The notes beneath the pieces were generated by a model that was given only the letters and a program-made list of their open reading frames with translations, did not search any database and was not told where the DNA came from. From Alphaproteobacteria bacterium (GTDB lineage Bacteria > Pseudomonadota > Alphaproteobacteria > JAJFFI01), in contig JASJBI010000001.1 in assembly GCA_030066595.1 (NCBI GenBank), positions 23,541 through 87,540 of the forward strand: a DNA stretch of 64,000 nt. The letters are read 5' to 3'. Shown here piece after piece: positions 1 through 8,662 of the stretch; the stretch's first letter is position 1, and every line of letters starts with the position of its first letter. Made by a program: the position numbers and the translations under genes.

Positions 1-276
1 GGCCCCGCGCGCATCCATCGGCGGCGCCAGACCGGCCTCCGGGAAGGCATCGGCGAGATAGGCGCAGATCGCGGGGCATTCCGTGACGACGACATCGCCG
101 TGGCGAATGGCGGGCACCTTGCCCATCGGGTTGATCGCCAAATAATCCGCCGATTTCATGGTCGTGCCGTAGTCCAGAAATTCGGTGCGATAGGGCGCGC
201 CGATCTCTTCGAGCATCCAGCGGACGATCCGGCCGCGCGACATGGGGTTGGTGTAGAAGACAAGCTCTTTGGTCAT
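1..276 (-). CDS. Glutathione S-transferase family protein (partial, 3' end outside window)
   Basis: The 92 visible residues form the thioredoxin-like N-terminal domain of a soluble GST, which joins glutathione to electrophiles or acts as a GSH-dependent isomerase. It starts MTKELVFYTNPMSRGRIVRW; the GKVPAI segment carries the cis-proline and TECPAICAYL follows, both typical of this domain. The ATG at 274-276 is the natural start. The C-terminal helical domain lies beyond the window. It is the third gene of a minus-strand set after an acyl-CoA synthetase and a DsbA-like isomerase, another enzyme class that often uses glutathione. The substrate is unknown. Confidence 0.9.
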   Translation of the reverse strand, partial: MTKELVFYTNPMSRGRIVRWMLEEIGAPYRTEFLDYGTTMKSADYLAINPMGKVPAIRHGDVVVTECPAICAYLADAFPEAGLAPPMDARGA

Positions 277-357
277 GGCTGTGCTCCAGCGGAGATCAGG
301 CGACGGATGCGACGGTAGGTCGGGTGCCGGTGACGAACGAGGAAGGCCTCGTCCCCC

Positions 358-954
358 TCAGTCCGCCAGCGCCCGGTCCAACAGCTCGATGCGGTCCTGC
401 CCCCAGAAGGGCTCGTCCTTGTAGAACATGAAGGGCGCGCCGAAGACGCCGCGATCGATGGCCTCCTGGGTGTCGGCATCGTACCGCGCGATGACCGCCT
501 CGGTCTCGGCCGCCGCCAGCAGCGCCGCGCCGTCGAGCCCGACACCGCCCGCGATGGCTTCGAGCGTGGCGGCGTCGCCGATATTCCGGTCCTCGGCCCA
601 GACCGCGCGCAGCACGGCCAACGAAAAATCCCCGATGTCCTGGCCCTGCTCCCGCGCCGCGACACCCATAAGGGCGGCCAGCGTGTCGTCCGCCGGGAAG
701 TGCGCGGGCTGGGGGTTCAGGGGAACGCCGTTCACCTCGCTCCATCGTTTGAGCTCCACCAGCCGGTAGGCCTGCCGCGCGGGCGCGCGTTTCGGCAGGG
801 GCACGCCGCCCGTCGCCGGGAATACCTTCGAGAGCGCCACCGGCTTGAAGGCGACCTGTGCTCCGTGCTTGCGCGCCACCTCCCGGAACCTGGCGAAGCC
901 CAGATAGGTGAAGGGCGAGATCATGGCATAATAGATGTCGATCGATTTGGTCAT
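358..954 (-). CDS. 2-hydroxychromene-2-carboxylate isomerase / DsbA-family oxidoreductase
   Basis: A 198-residue protein of the DsbA/kappa-GST fold. The opening motif SPFTYLGFARFREVA, with Ser13, matches the glutathione-activating serine region of 2-hydroxychromene-2-carboxylate isomerases rather than a CXXC disulfide centre. A helical insertion (about 60-150) and the GAPFMFYKDEPFWGQDR cis-proline region complete the domain. Length is normal for the family. In aromatic catabolism these enzymes isomerise a chromene acid with GSH, but no other ring-degradation gene is present, so the substrate is open. The ATG overlaps the stop of the upstream acyl-CoA synthetase (ATGA, 951-954), indicating translational coupling. 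Confidence 0.85.
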   Translation of the reverse strand: MTKSIDIYYAMISPFTYLGFARFREVARKHGAQVAFKPVALSKVFPATGGVPLPKRAPARQAYRLVELKRWSEVNGVPLNPQPAHFPADDTLAALMGVAAREQGQDIGDFSLAVLRAVWAEDRNIGDAATLEAIAGGVGLDGAALLAAAETEAVIARYDADTQEAIDRGVFGAPFMFYKDEPFWGQDRIELLDRALAD

Positions 955-2633
955 GCTGTTGGGTCGTCCTCCTGTTTGGCCAGCTCCCGCTCGCGCAGGT
1001 CCTTGCGCCGGATCTTGCCGGTGGCGGTCATGGGCAGCTCGTCGACGAACTCGATCAGCCGCGGATACTCGTGCGCGGCCAGGCGCGTCTTCACGAAATC
1101 CTGTATTTCAGTCATCAGTGAAGAATCCGGTGTAATCCCCTGTTTCGGAACGATGAACGCCTTGACCGCCTCGGTCCGAACCGGATCCGGTACGCCGATC
1201 ACTGCGGCCAGCGCCACGGCCGGGTGCTTGATCAGGCAGTCCTCGATCTCGCCCGGGCCGATGCGGTAGGCGCCCGAGGTGATCACGTCGTCGTCCCGAC
1301 CCAGGAACCAGAAATAGCCGTCCTCGTCCTTGCGCCCCAGATCGCCCATCAGCCCCCAGTCGCCGACGAACTTCTTCTCGGTCGCGTCCGGATTCTGCCA
1401 GTAGCCCAGGAACATCACCGGGTCGGGCCGCCGGACGGCGACGTTGCCGGTCTCGCCCGCCGGCAGCGGGTTGCCCTCGTCGTCCACGATCTCGACCACA
1501 TGGCCCGGCACAGGCAGACCCATGGAGCCCGAGCGGACCTCGTGCAGATCGGCGCAGTTCGCCAGCACCAGGTTGATCTCGGTCTGACCGTAGAACTCGT
1601 TGATGGTGAGCCCGAGCCCGTCCTTGGCCCAATCCACCAGTTCCGCCCCCACGGGCTCGCCGGCGCAGGAGACGCTCCTCAGCCGGAAGTCATAGCGCTC
1701 CCGGGCGTTCGGCACCTGGCGCATGAGCTTGAGCGCAGTGGGCGGCAGGAAGGTGTTGCGCACGCCGTGCCGGGCCATCAGGTCGAAGGCCCGCTCGGGG
1801 TCGAACTTCTTGAAGCGATGGCCGACCACCGGCACGCCGTGGTGCCAACTCGGCAGCAGCACGTCCAAGAGCCCGCCGGCCCAGGCCCAGTCCGCCGGCG
1901 TCCAGAACAGATCGCCGGGCTGGGGGAAGAAGTTGCCCGGGAACTCGACCCCCGGCAGGTGGCCCAAGAGCGTGCGGTGCGCCTGCAGGGCGCCCTTGGG
2001 CGGGCCGGTGGTGCCCGAGGTGTACATGATCAGCACCGGGTCGTCGGCCTTGGTTTGCACCGGGGCAAACCGGTCGGACGCCTTGTCGAGCAGCGCCCAG
2101 TAGGACTCGGTGCCCTCCGGCGCCGGCCGGCCGGGCGGGACGTCCACGACCAAGACGTGCTTGAGGGCCGGCAGCGCGTCCCGGATTTGCTCGAGTTTCT
2201 CGAGATTGCCCGTGTCGGTGACGACCGCCTTGGTCTCGCTGTTGCCGAGCCGGTAGGCCAGGCCCTCGGGGCCGAACAGCGTGAACAGCGGCAGGGCGAT
2301 GGCGCCCATCTTGTAGGCCGCGATATGGCTGATGCCGAGCTCCGGGCTTTGCGGCAGCAGAATCCCGACCCGGTCGCCGCGGCCGACGCCGAGCGCCGCG
2401 AGCGCGTTGGCGCACTGGTTGGAGAGCCGCTTCAGGTCGCGAAAGCTGTAGCGGGTGATCCCGCCGTCCTCGTCCTCGTAGATCAGCGCGACGCCGTCGC
2501 CATCGGCATGCTTGTCGCAGATGTCGACGCCGATGTTGTAGTGCTCGGGAATCTCCCAGCGGAAGTTCCGATACACCTCGTCATAGCTGCCGCCCGGTTC
2601 GAGCACCGCATATCCTCCCCGATTTTGCGGCAT
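951..2633 (-). CDS. AMP-dependent acyl-CoA synthetase/ligase
   Basis: About 560 residues of the ANL superfamily, which activates a carboxylic acid to acyl-AMP and then acyl-CoA. The P-loop-like motif is YTSGTTGPPKGALQAHR; later come EFYGQTEINL, the adenylate-binding YWQNPDATEKKF and GDLGRKDEDGYFWFLGRDDD region, and the C-terminal catalytic lysine in TATGKIRRKDLR. The protein resembles medium-chain or acetoacetyl-type synthetases. I chose the ATG at 2633 (MPQNRGGYAV), because the only upstream alternative is a GTG at 2678 that adds 15 non-conserved residues. Neither start has a strong ribosome site. It is the first gene of the minus-strand set and overlaps the next by 4 bp. The acid used is unknown. 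Confidence 0.9.
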   Translation of the reverse strand: MPQNRGGYAVLEPGGSYDEVYRNFRWEIPEHYNIGVDICDKHADGDGVALIYEDEDGGITRYSFRDLKRLSNQCANALAALGVGRGDRVGILLPQSPELGISHIAAYKMGAIALPLFTLFGPEGLAYRLGNSETKAVVTDTGNLEKLEQIRDALPALKHVLVVDVPPGRPAPEGTESYWALLDKASDRFAPVQTKADDPVLIMYTSGTTGPPKGALQAHRTLLGHLPGVEFPGNFFPQPGDLFWTPADWAWAGGLLDVLLPSWHHGVPVVGHRFKKFDPERAFDLMARHGVRNTFLPPTALKLMRQVPNARERYDFRLRSVSCAGEPVGAELVDWAKDGLGLTINEFYGQTEINLVLANCADLHEVRSGSMGLPVPGHVVEIVDDEGNPLPAGETGNVAVRRPDPVMFLGYWQNPDATEKKFVGDWGLMGDLGRKDEDGYFWFLGRDDDVITSGAYRIGPGEIEDCLIKHPAVALAAVIGVPDPVRTEAVKAFIVPKQGITPDSSLMTEIQDFVKTRLAAHEYPRLIEFVDELPMTATGKIRRKDLRERELAKQEDDPTA

Positions 2634-2773
2634 GATAACGGCCGACGCAGGCGAGGCGAAGGACGGAAATGTGCGCACCCGATCACCAAGAATTGAGCCG
2701 ACGTAATTTGCGTTGTCCGCAAGGCGGGGCCCACACTCCGGGCTCGGGATCCTCGTCCCGCGGAGGTTTCGCC

Positions 2774-3814
2774 ATGATCGACTATGCCCGTTCCCGTCTG
2801 CGCGCCCGCGCCATGGGCGCCGGCTGGCCCTGCGTGACGGCGCCGGCCTCGGTCGCCTTGGTCTTGTTGTTCGCGCTCGCCGCGCTGGCGCCGGCCCTGG
2901 CCAATCCGTCGAGCTGGAAACGGGAGTGGCCGAAGACCGACTTCAGCAAGACCTCCGTCGAGTTCAACGAGATCCTGTCCGGCGGGCCGCCCAAGGACGG
3001 CATCCCCTCGATCGACGATCCCAAGTTCCTGCCGGTGGAAAAGATCACCGAGCTGGGCGAGAAGGAGCCGGTCATCACGGTCGAGATCGAGGGCGATCTC
3101 CGGGGCTATCCGTTGCGCATTCTCACCTGGCACGAGATCGTCAACGACACCGTGGGCGGCGTGCCCGTCGCGGTGACCTACTGTCCGCTCTGCAACTCGG
3201 CCCTGGTGTTCGACCGCCGGCTCGACGGCCAGGTGCTGGAGTTCGGTACCACCGGCAAGCTCCGCAACTCGGACCTGGTGATGTACGACCGCCAGACCGA
3301 GAGCTGGTGGCAGCAGTTCATGGGCGAGGCCATCATCGGCGAGCTGACCGGCAAGCGGCTCAAATTCGTGCCCGTGCGGGTCGAATCCTTCGCCCGCTTC
3401 AAGGCGCGTGGCGCGCATGGCCGCGTGCTGGTGCCGACCAGCGCCTGGGGCCGCCGCTACGGGCAGAACCCCTATGTCGGCTATGACGGGCGTTCGGCGC
3501 CCTATCCGTTCTTCCGCGGCGACCTGCCGGACAACGTGCCGCCGCTCGAGCGGGTTGTGGTGGTCGGCAAGGAGGCCTGGGCCTTCAGTCTCTTGCGCGA
3601 GAAGGGCCGGGTCGAGCGCGACGATCTGGTGATCACCTGGGAGGCGGGCCAGAACTCCGCCCTGGACACGCGCATGATCGCCGAAGGCCGGGACGTCGGC
3701 AATGTGGTGGTCCAGCGCAAGACCGAGGACGGCATGGTCGACGCGGTGCACGACGTGAGTTTCGCCTTCGCCTTCCACGCCTTCCATCCGGACGGCACGA
3801 TTCACGCTGAATAG
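2774..3814 (+). CDS. DUF3179 domain-containing exported protein
   Basis: 346 residues with an N-terminal signal or anchor (hydrophobic VALVLLFALAALAPALA, then mature NPSSWKREW). The conserved DUF3179 core follows, including EIVNDTVGGVPVAVTYCPLC with its invariant cysteines, VFDRRLDGQ, and LVMYDRQTESWWQQ. The biochemical function of DUF3179 is not established; the Cys and Trp clusters suggest metal binding or redox, which is inference. The ATG at 2774 is supported by CGGAGG at 2761-2766; an upstream in-frame extension to 2669 lacks such support. It is divergent from the acyl-CoA synthetase gene, so 2634-2773 should hold both promoters. Confidence 0.85.
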   Translation: MIDYARSRLRARAMGAGWPCVTAPASVALVLLFALAALAPALANPSSWKREWPKTDFSKTSVEFNEILSGGPPKDGIPSIDDPKFLPVEKITELGEKEPVITVEIEGDLRGYPLRILTWHEIVNDTVGGVPVAVTYCPLCNSALVFDRRLDGQVLEFGTTGKLRNSDLVMYDRQTESWWQQFMGEAIIGELTGKRLKFVPVRVESFARFKARGAHGRVLVPTSAWGRRYGQNPYVGYDGRSAPYPFFRGDLPDNVPPLERVVVVGKEAWAFSLLREKGRVERDDLVITWEAGQNSALDTRMIAEGRDVGNVVVQRKTEDGMVDAVHDVSFAFAFHAFHPDGTIHAE

Positions 3815-3888
3815 GCCTCCCGCCGGGGCTTGACGCGCCGCCGCACCTCCCCCAGCCTGCGCCAAGAGGGAGGCGACGAGGGCAGGGC

Positions 3889-5421
3889 ATGGCGCTCGAC
3901 ATCCAGACGGCCTTTGCGACCGCGATCGCGCATCAGAAGGCCGGCCGCATCGGCAAGGCCGAGGCCGTCTATCGGCGTATTCTGCAGGCCCATCCCGAGC
4001 ATCCGGACGCTCTGCATCTGCTCGGCCTGCTCAGGCTGCACGAGGGACGGCCCGAGGAAGCGGTCAGGCTGATCGGGCGGGCCGTGGCGGCGAACGAAGG
4101 CGTCGCGCCCTATCACTTCAATCTCGCCTCGGCCCATGCAGCGCTCGAGGACTTCGCCGCGGCAGCGGTGCACTACGAAAAGGCCCTGGCGCTGCGCCCG
4201 GACCACCTGGGCGCCCGCAACAATCTGGCCATCGCGCTGATCGAGCTGGGCCGGATCGAAGAGGGCGTCGAACACTTCGAGGCGGTGCTCGCGGCCGAGC
4301 CCGGCCACGCGGAGGCGCACAACAATCTGGGCAACGCGCTGAGCCAGCTCGGCCGGTATCACGAGGCGCTCGCGGGCTATCGGCGGGCACTCGAGCTGGA
4401 GCCGGACTTCGCCGACGCCCTCAACAATCTCGGCAAGCTCTACCTGGACCGCGGCAACAACGACGAGGCCGCGCGGCAGTTCGAGAAATGCCTGACCCTC
4501 GATCCCGAGAACGCGGACGCCCGGCGGCGGTTGCGCGAAGCGCGCTCGCGGCTGGTGCCGCTCTGGCATTTCCCGATGCTGAACGACGAGGCGCGCAACG
4601 ACGCCTACCGGCGTGCCATCGAGCGGGCCGTGACGCCGGAGGCGGTGGTGCTGGACATCGGCGCCGGCAGTGGGCTCTTGGCCATGATCGCGGCCCGCGC
4701 CGGAGCGCGGCAGGTGGTCAGCTGCGAGATGGTCGCGCCGATCGCTGAGACCGCGCGGGAGATCATCGCCCGGAACGGCCTGGCCGACCGCATTGCGCTG
4801 ATCGCCAAGCGCTCGACCGACCTGCGCCTCGGCGAGGACATGGCGGAGAGGGCGGACGTGCTGATCCACGAGATCTTCGACGACGGCCTGCTCGGCGAGC
4901 TGGTCGTGCCGGTCGTCGAGCTGGCGCGGGCCCACCTGGCCAAGCCGGACGCCGTCGTGCTGCCGCGCGCCGCCACGGTCTACGCCAGCTTGGTGGAGAG
5001 CGCGGAGCTCGCCCACTGCAATCGGGTGACCGAGGCCTGTGGCTTCGACGTCGAACCGTTCAACAGCTTCGCGGAGTCGATGCCGGTCGGTTTTCGGCTC
5101 AAGGACTTCGCCCACCGGCGCCTCTCCGACCCGGTGGAAGTTCTGCGCTTCGATTTCGCCGGGCCACCGATCCGGGCCGAGCGCCGCAGGGTCGAGATCC
5201 CGGCGCGCGCGGCGGGCGCGCTCGATCTGGTGGCGCTGTGGTTCCGGATCGAGCTGGACGAGGAAATCTCGGTCGATACCGGCCCCGATGCGGAAGGCAC
5301 CCACTGGAAGCAGGTGCTGCAGATCTTCCCGGCGGCGACGCCGGTGCAGACGGGAGAGGCTGTGGCGATCACGGTCGCGCATGACCGCCAGCACATCTGG
5401 ATCGAGCCGCCAAACGCCTAA
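3889..5421 (+). CDS. TPR-repeat protein fused to a PRMT-type SAM-dependent methyltransferase
   Basis: 510 residues in two parts. Residues 1 to about 215 form six or so tetratricopeptide repeats (for example NNLAIALIELGRIEEGVEHF and NNLGNALSQLGRYHEALAGY). Residues 230-505 form a class I methyltransferase of the protein arginine methyltransferase type. The SAM motif VVLDIGAGSGLLAMIAARAG starts near 253, the double-E-like loop IHEIFDDGLLGE near 326, and the THW loop GTHWKQ near 470. In PRMTs the double-E loop holds the substrate guanidinium and THW packs against it. There is no signal peptide, so it is cytoplasmic. The order resembles eukaryotic PRMT9, but with a single methyltransferase unit. 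The substrate is unknown, and arginine methylation is inferred. Confidence 0.85.
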   Translation: MALDIQTAFATAIAHQKAGRIGKAEAVYRRILQAHPEHPDALHLLGLLRLHEGRPEEAVRLIGRAVAANEGVAPYHFNLASAHAALEDFAAAAVHYEKALALRPDHLGARNNLAIALIELGRIEEGVEHFEAVLAAEPGHAEAHNNLGNALSQLGRYHEALAGYRRALELEPDFADALNNLGKLYLDRGNNDEAARQFEKCLTLDPENADARRRLREARSRLVPLWHFPMLNDEARNDAYRRAIERAVTPEAVVLDIGAGSGLLAMIAARAGARQVVSCEMVAPIAETAREIIARNGLADRIALIAKRSTDLRLGEDMAERADVLIHEIFDDGLLGELVVPVVELARAHLAKPDAVVLPRAATVYASLVESAELAHCNRVTEACGFDVEPFNSFAESMPVGFRLKDFAHRRLSDPVEVLRFDFAGPPIRAERRRVEIPARAAGALDLVALWFRIELDEEISVDTGPDAEGTHWKQVLQIFPAATPVQTGEAVAITVAHDRQHIWIEPPNA

Positions 5422-5511
5422 TCTGCATGTCAGCGGGCCCCAAGGCGCGGTGCGCCGTTGACCCCCAACCGGCCTGCGCCTAATTTGCGCGAGGCGATTG
5501 GGAGGCCGCGC

Positions 5512-7584
5512 ATGCCGTTGGACGCCAACATCGAGATCGTCCATTCCGCCTGTCCGCACGACTGTCCCAGCACCTGCGCGCTGGAGGTCGAGCGGCTGGA
5601 CGCGCACACCATCGGCCGGGTCCATGGCGCCAAGGACAACCCGTACACGGCGGGTGTGATCTGCGCCAAGGTGGCGCGCTATGCCGAGCGGGTGCACCAT
5701 CCGGATCGCCTGCGGACGCCCCTGAAGCGGGTCGGCGAGAAGGGCGGCGGCAAGGACGCCTTTGCCCCGATCTCCTGGGACGAGGCGCTGGACGAGACCG
5801 CGGCGCGCCTCAAGGACGCCGCGGACCGTTACGGCAGCGAGGCCGTCTGGCCGTACTTCTATGCCGGCACCATGGGACTGGTGCAGCGCGACGGCATCCA
5901 GCGCCTGCGCCACGCCATGCGCTATTCCCGCCAGCACAGCACCATTTGCAGCTCGCTCGCGGACGCCGGCTGGCTCGCCGGCGTCGGGGTCAAGCGCGGG
6001 GTCGACGCCCGCGAGATTCAGGACTCGGATCTCGTCGTGGTCTGGGGCGCCAATCCGGTGAACACCCAGGTCAACGTCATGACCCACATCGCCCGGGCCC
6101 GCAAGGCGCGCGGCGCGAAGCTTGTGGTGGTCGATCCCTACCGCAACGGTACGGCGCAGCAGGCGGACACGCATCTCGCCTTGCGGCCGGGGACGGACGC
6201 GGCGCTGGCCTGCGCCGTGATGCACGTGCTGTTCAAGGAGGGCTATGCCGACCGGGCCTATTTGGCGGCGCACGCGGACGTGCCGGACGAGCTGGAAGCC
6301 CATGTGGAGAGCCGCACGCCCGAATGGGCGGCCGCGATCACCGGCCTCTCGGTCGACGAGATCGTCGCCTTCGCCCGCCTCTACGGCGCCACCGAGCGCA
6401 GCTACATCCGGCTCGGCTACGGGTTCTCCCGCTCGCGCAACGGGGCGGCCAGCGTCCATGCGGTGAGCTGCCTGCCGACCGTGACTGGCGCCTGGCAGCA
6501 CCGGGGCGGCGGCGCGCTGTACAGCAATGGCGGCCTCTATCCCCTGGACGTGACCCTGATCGAGGGCCGCGACGCGCTCGACAAATCGACCCGGACCCTG
6601 GACCAGTCGCGGCTCGGCCCGATCCTGACGGGCGACCCGCAGGACATCGGCGACGGTCCGCCGGTCGCGGCGCTGTTCATCCAGAACACCAATCCGATGA
6701 TGGTGTGTCCGGATCTAACCCAGGTGCACGCCGGCTTCCGCAGGGAGGATCTGTTCGTCTGCGTGCACGAGCAGTTCCTCACCGAGACCGCGCAGATGGC
6801 GGACATCGTGCTGCCGGCGACCACCTTCTTGGAGCATGACGACCTCTACATCGCCAGCGGACATACCTTCCTGCAAGTCACCCGCAAGGTGATCGAGCCC
6901 CTGGCCGAGAGCCGGTCAAACCATCAGGTGCTGTGCGGCCTTGCCGAACGGCTGGGCGCACGCCACGCCGGTTTCGAGATGACCGAGTGGGAGATCATCG
7001 ACGCGACGCTCAAGGCCTCGGGTCTGCCCGACGCGGAGACGGTGCATTCGAACAATTGGCACGACTGCGCTCTGGACTTCGAGCAAGCCCATTTCCTGAC
7101 CGGGTTCGGAACCGCAGACGGCAAGTTCCATTTCAAACCCGATTGGGCTGCGGTGGGGAAGGACGCAGCCCGCATGCCGGCGCTGCCGGATTTCCTCGAA
7201 ATCATCGATGCTGCCGACGCCGAGCACCCGTTCCGCCTGGTCACGGCGCCGGCGCGCACCTTCCTGAATTCGAGCTTCACCGAGACCCCCTCGTCGCGCC
7301 AACGGGAAGTTCGGCCGACCGCGTTGATTCATCCGGACGACTGCGCCGCGCTGCGAATCAACGCGGGCGATCGGGTCCGCATCGGCAACCGGCAGGGCTC
7401 GGTGGTGCTGCACGCCGACCCCTTCGACGGGCTGCAGCGGGGGGTCATGGTGGTGGAGAGTATTTGGCCGAACCACGCCTTCGAGGAAGGCATGGGTATC
7501 AATGCTTTAGTGAGCGCGGATCCGGGTCCGCCGAGAGGGGGGGCGGTGTTCCATGACACCGCGGTCTGGCTGCGTCGCGCATAG
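5512..7584 (+). CDS. Molybdopterin-dependent oxidoreductase, [4Fe-4S] type
   Basis: 690 residues of the DMSO reductase/formate dehydrogenase superfamily. Cys14, Cys18, Cys22 and Cys51 (HSACPHDCPSTC ... GVICAK) form a [4Fe-4S] site. Next come the molybdopterin domains, with WGANPVNTQVNVM, VVDPYRNGTAQQADTHLALR, FIQNTNPMMVCPDLTQV and EQFLTETAQMADIVLPATTF. The C-terminal molydopterin-dinucleotide-binding domain includes FLNSSFTETPSSRQRE and INAGDRVRIGNRQGSVV. No Tat signal is present, so it is cytoplasmic. The ATG at 5512 follows GGAGG at 5501-5505; an in-frame TTG at 5458 is less likely. No partner electron-transfer subunit or cofactor gene is adjacent, and the substrate is unknown. Confidence 0.9.
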   Translation: MPLDANIEIVHSACPHDCPSTCALEVERLDAHTIGRVHGAKDNPYTAGVICAKVARYAERVHHPDRLRTPLKRVGEKGGGKDAFAPISWDEALDETAARLKDAADRYGSEAVWPYFYAGTMGLVQRDGIQRLRHAMRYSRQHSTICSSLADAGWLAGVGVKRGVDAREIQDSDLVVVWGANPVNTQVNVMTHIARARKARGAKLVVVDPYRNGTAQQADTHLALRPGTDAALACAVMHVLFKEGYADRAYLAAHADVPDELEAHVESRTPEWAAAITGLSVDEIVAFARLYGATERSYIRLGYGFSRSRNGAASVHAVSCLPTVTGAWQHRGGGALYSNGGLYPLDVTLIEGRDALDKSTRTLDQSRLGPILTGDPQDIGDGPPVAALFIQNTNPMMVCPDLTQVHAGFRREDLFVCVHEQFLTETAQMADIVLPATTFLEHDDLYIASGHTFLQVTRKVIEPLAESRSNHQVLCGLAERLGARHAGFEMTEWEIIDATLKASGLPDAETVHSNNWHDCALDFEQAHFLTGFGTADGKFHFKPDWAAVGKDAARMPALPDFLEIIDAADAEHPFRLVTAPARTFLNSSFTETPSSRQREVRPTALIHPDDCAALRINAGDRVRIGNRQGSVVLHADPFDGLQRGVMVVESIWPNHAFEEGMGINALVSADPGPPRGGAVFHDTAVWLRRA

Positions 7585-7608
7585 CGCGGCCGGCTGCGTC
7601 CTAAACGC

Positions 7609-7620
7609 GTAAAATTTTAC
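7609..7620. promoter_or_regulatory. Perfect 12-bp palindrome upstream of mipZ
   Basis: GTAAAATTTTAC is a perfect AT-rich palindrome in an otherwise GC-rich spacer, 88 bp before the mipZ start. It could be a dimeric regulator operator; no regulator is proposed. Confidence 0.3.
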
Positions 7621-7707
7621 AGCCTGGGCGAATTGCGCAATGATCGCGTCGAGGGGAGTCCCAGCATCGTTCAGCCGATAGAGGACAAACACACCACGGT
7701 CGGGGCC

Positions 7708-8622
7708 ATGGTTGACGCAGGCAGGCGGGCACACGTCATCGTGACCGGCAATGAAAAGGGCGGTACGGGCAAGTCCACGATCGCCATGCATCTCATTGTC
7801 GGCTTTTTGCGCAAGGGGCACACGGTCGGATCGATCGACCTGGACGCGAACCAGGGCACGGTCACGCGCTATCTGCTCAACCGGGCGGATTTCGCAAAGA
7901 CGCGCGGTCTCAGGCTGCCCATGCCCGAGCACCACGCGATCAAGCTCAGCACCCTTGGCAATCTCGAGGATGCGCAGTCGGACGAACGCAATCGGCTGCA
8001 GGAAACCCTGGAATATCTCTCCGCCCGGCACGACTACGTGCTCATGGACAGCCAGGGCAGCGACACCTATCTGTCCCGCCTGGCGCATTCGCACGCCGAT
8101 ACCGTGATCACGCCGCTCAACGACAGCTTTCTGGATCTCGATCTCTTGGCCGAGGTCCGGGGCGAGCCGCCCGAAGTCATCGGCCCGAGCCGCTATAGCG
8201 AGATGGTCTGGGCCATGAAGAAGATCCGAGCCGAGCGCGATGGCGGTTTGATCGACTGGATCGTGCTGCGCAACCGCCTGACCAATCTGGATGCCCGCAA
8301 CAAGCGGGCGATGGCGGATTCCCTGCATCAGCTTGCCGGGCGTATGGGCTTTCGCATCGTCGAGGGCTTGGGCGAGCGGGTGATCTACCGCGAGCTGTTC
8401 CTGCAAGGGCTGACCGTGCTGGATCTCCGGGATGAGGGGGCCAAGGTGCCCCTGCGCATGTCCCATCTCGCCGCCCGCCAGGAGGTGCGCATCCTGATCG
8501 AGGCGATCGAGGCCGGCATGAAGCGGGACGAGCCGGAAGAGCCCGAGGAGCGCGAAGAGGCAAAAGAAGAAGAAGTCGGTGCCCGACTATTGGCGCAGGA
8601 GGCTGGAAGCGAGCGGGCCTGA
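7708..8622 (+). CDS. mipZ: Division plane positioning ATPase MipZ
   Basis: A ParA/MinD-family P-loop ATPase. In alphaproteobacteria MipZ dimers spread from the ParB-bound poles and inhibit FtsZ polymerisation, placing division at midcell. The deviant Walker A motif GNEKGGTGKSTIAMHL carries signature Lys17 and Lys22. The family-specific motifs PLNDSFLDLDLL, DWIVLRNRL and RVIYRELFLQGLTVLDL are all present. The last 30 or so residues are a strongly acidic Glu-rich tail beyond the usual end. The ATG at 7708 fits the family N-terminus; a TTG at 7633 would add 25 unsupported residues. Genes for a VWA protein and a J-domain protein follow on the same strand. Confidence 0.92.
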   Translation: MVDAGRRAHVIVTGNEKGGTGKSTIAMHLIVGFLRKGHTVGSIDLDANQGTVTRYLLNRADFAKTRGLRLPMPEHHAIKLSTLGNLEDAQSDERNRLQETLEYLSARHDYVLMDSQGSDTYLSRLAHSHADTVITPLNDSFLDLDLLAEVRGEPPEVIGPSRYSEMVWAMKKIRAERDGGLIDWIVLRNRLTNLDARNKRAMADSLHQLAGRMGFRIVEGLGERVIYRELFLQGLTVLDLRDEGAKVPLRMSHLAARQEVRILIEAIEAGMKRDEPEEPEEREEAKEEEVGARLLAQEAGSERA

Positions 8623-8662
8623 CCCCTATCTCTAAGGCATTGCGGTTCAACGCAGTGTCGAC

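Noticed and set aside
3802..6501. An 899-residue minus-strand open frame
   Set aside because: It covers two well-supported plus-strand genes (the TPR-PRMT and molybdopterin enzymes) and has the Arg/Gly/His-rich make-up of antisense frames in high-GC DNA.
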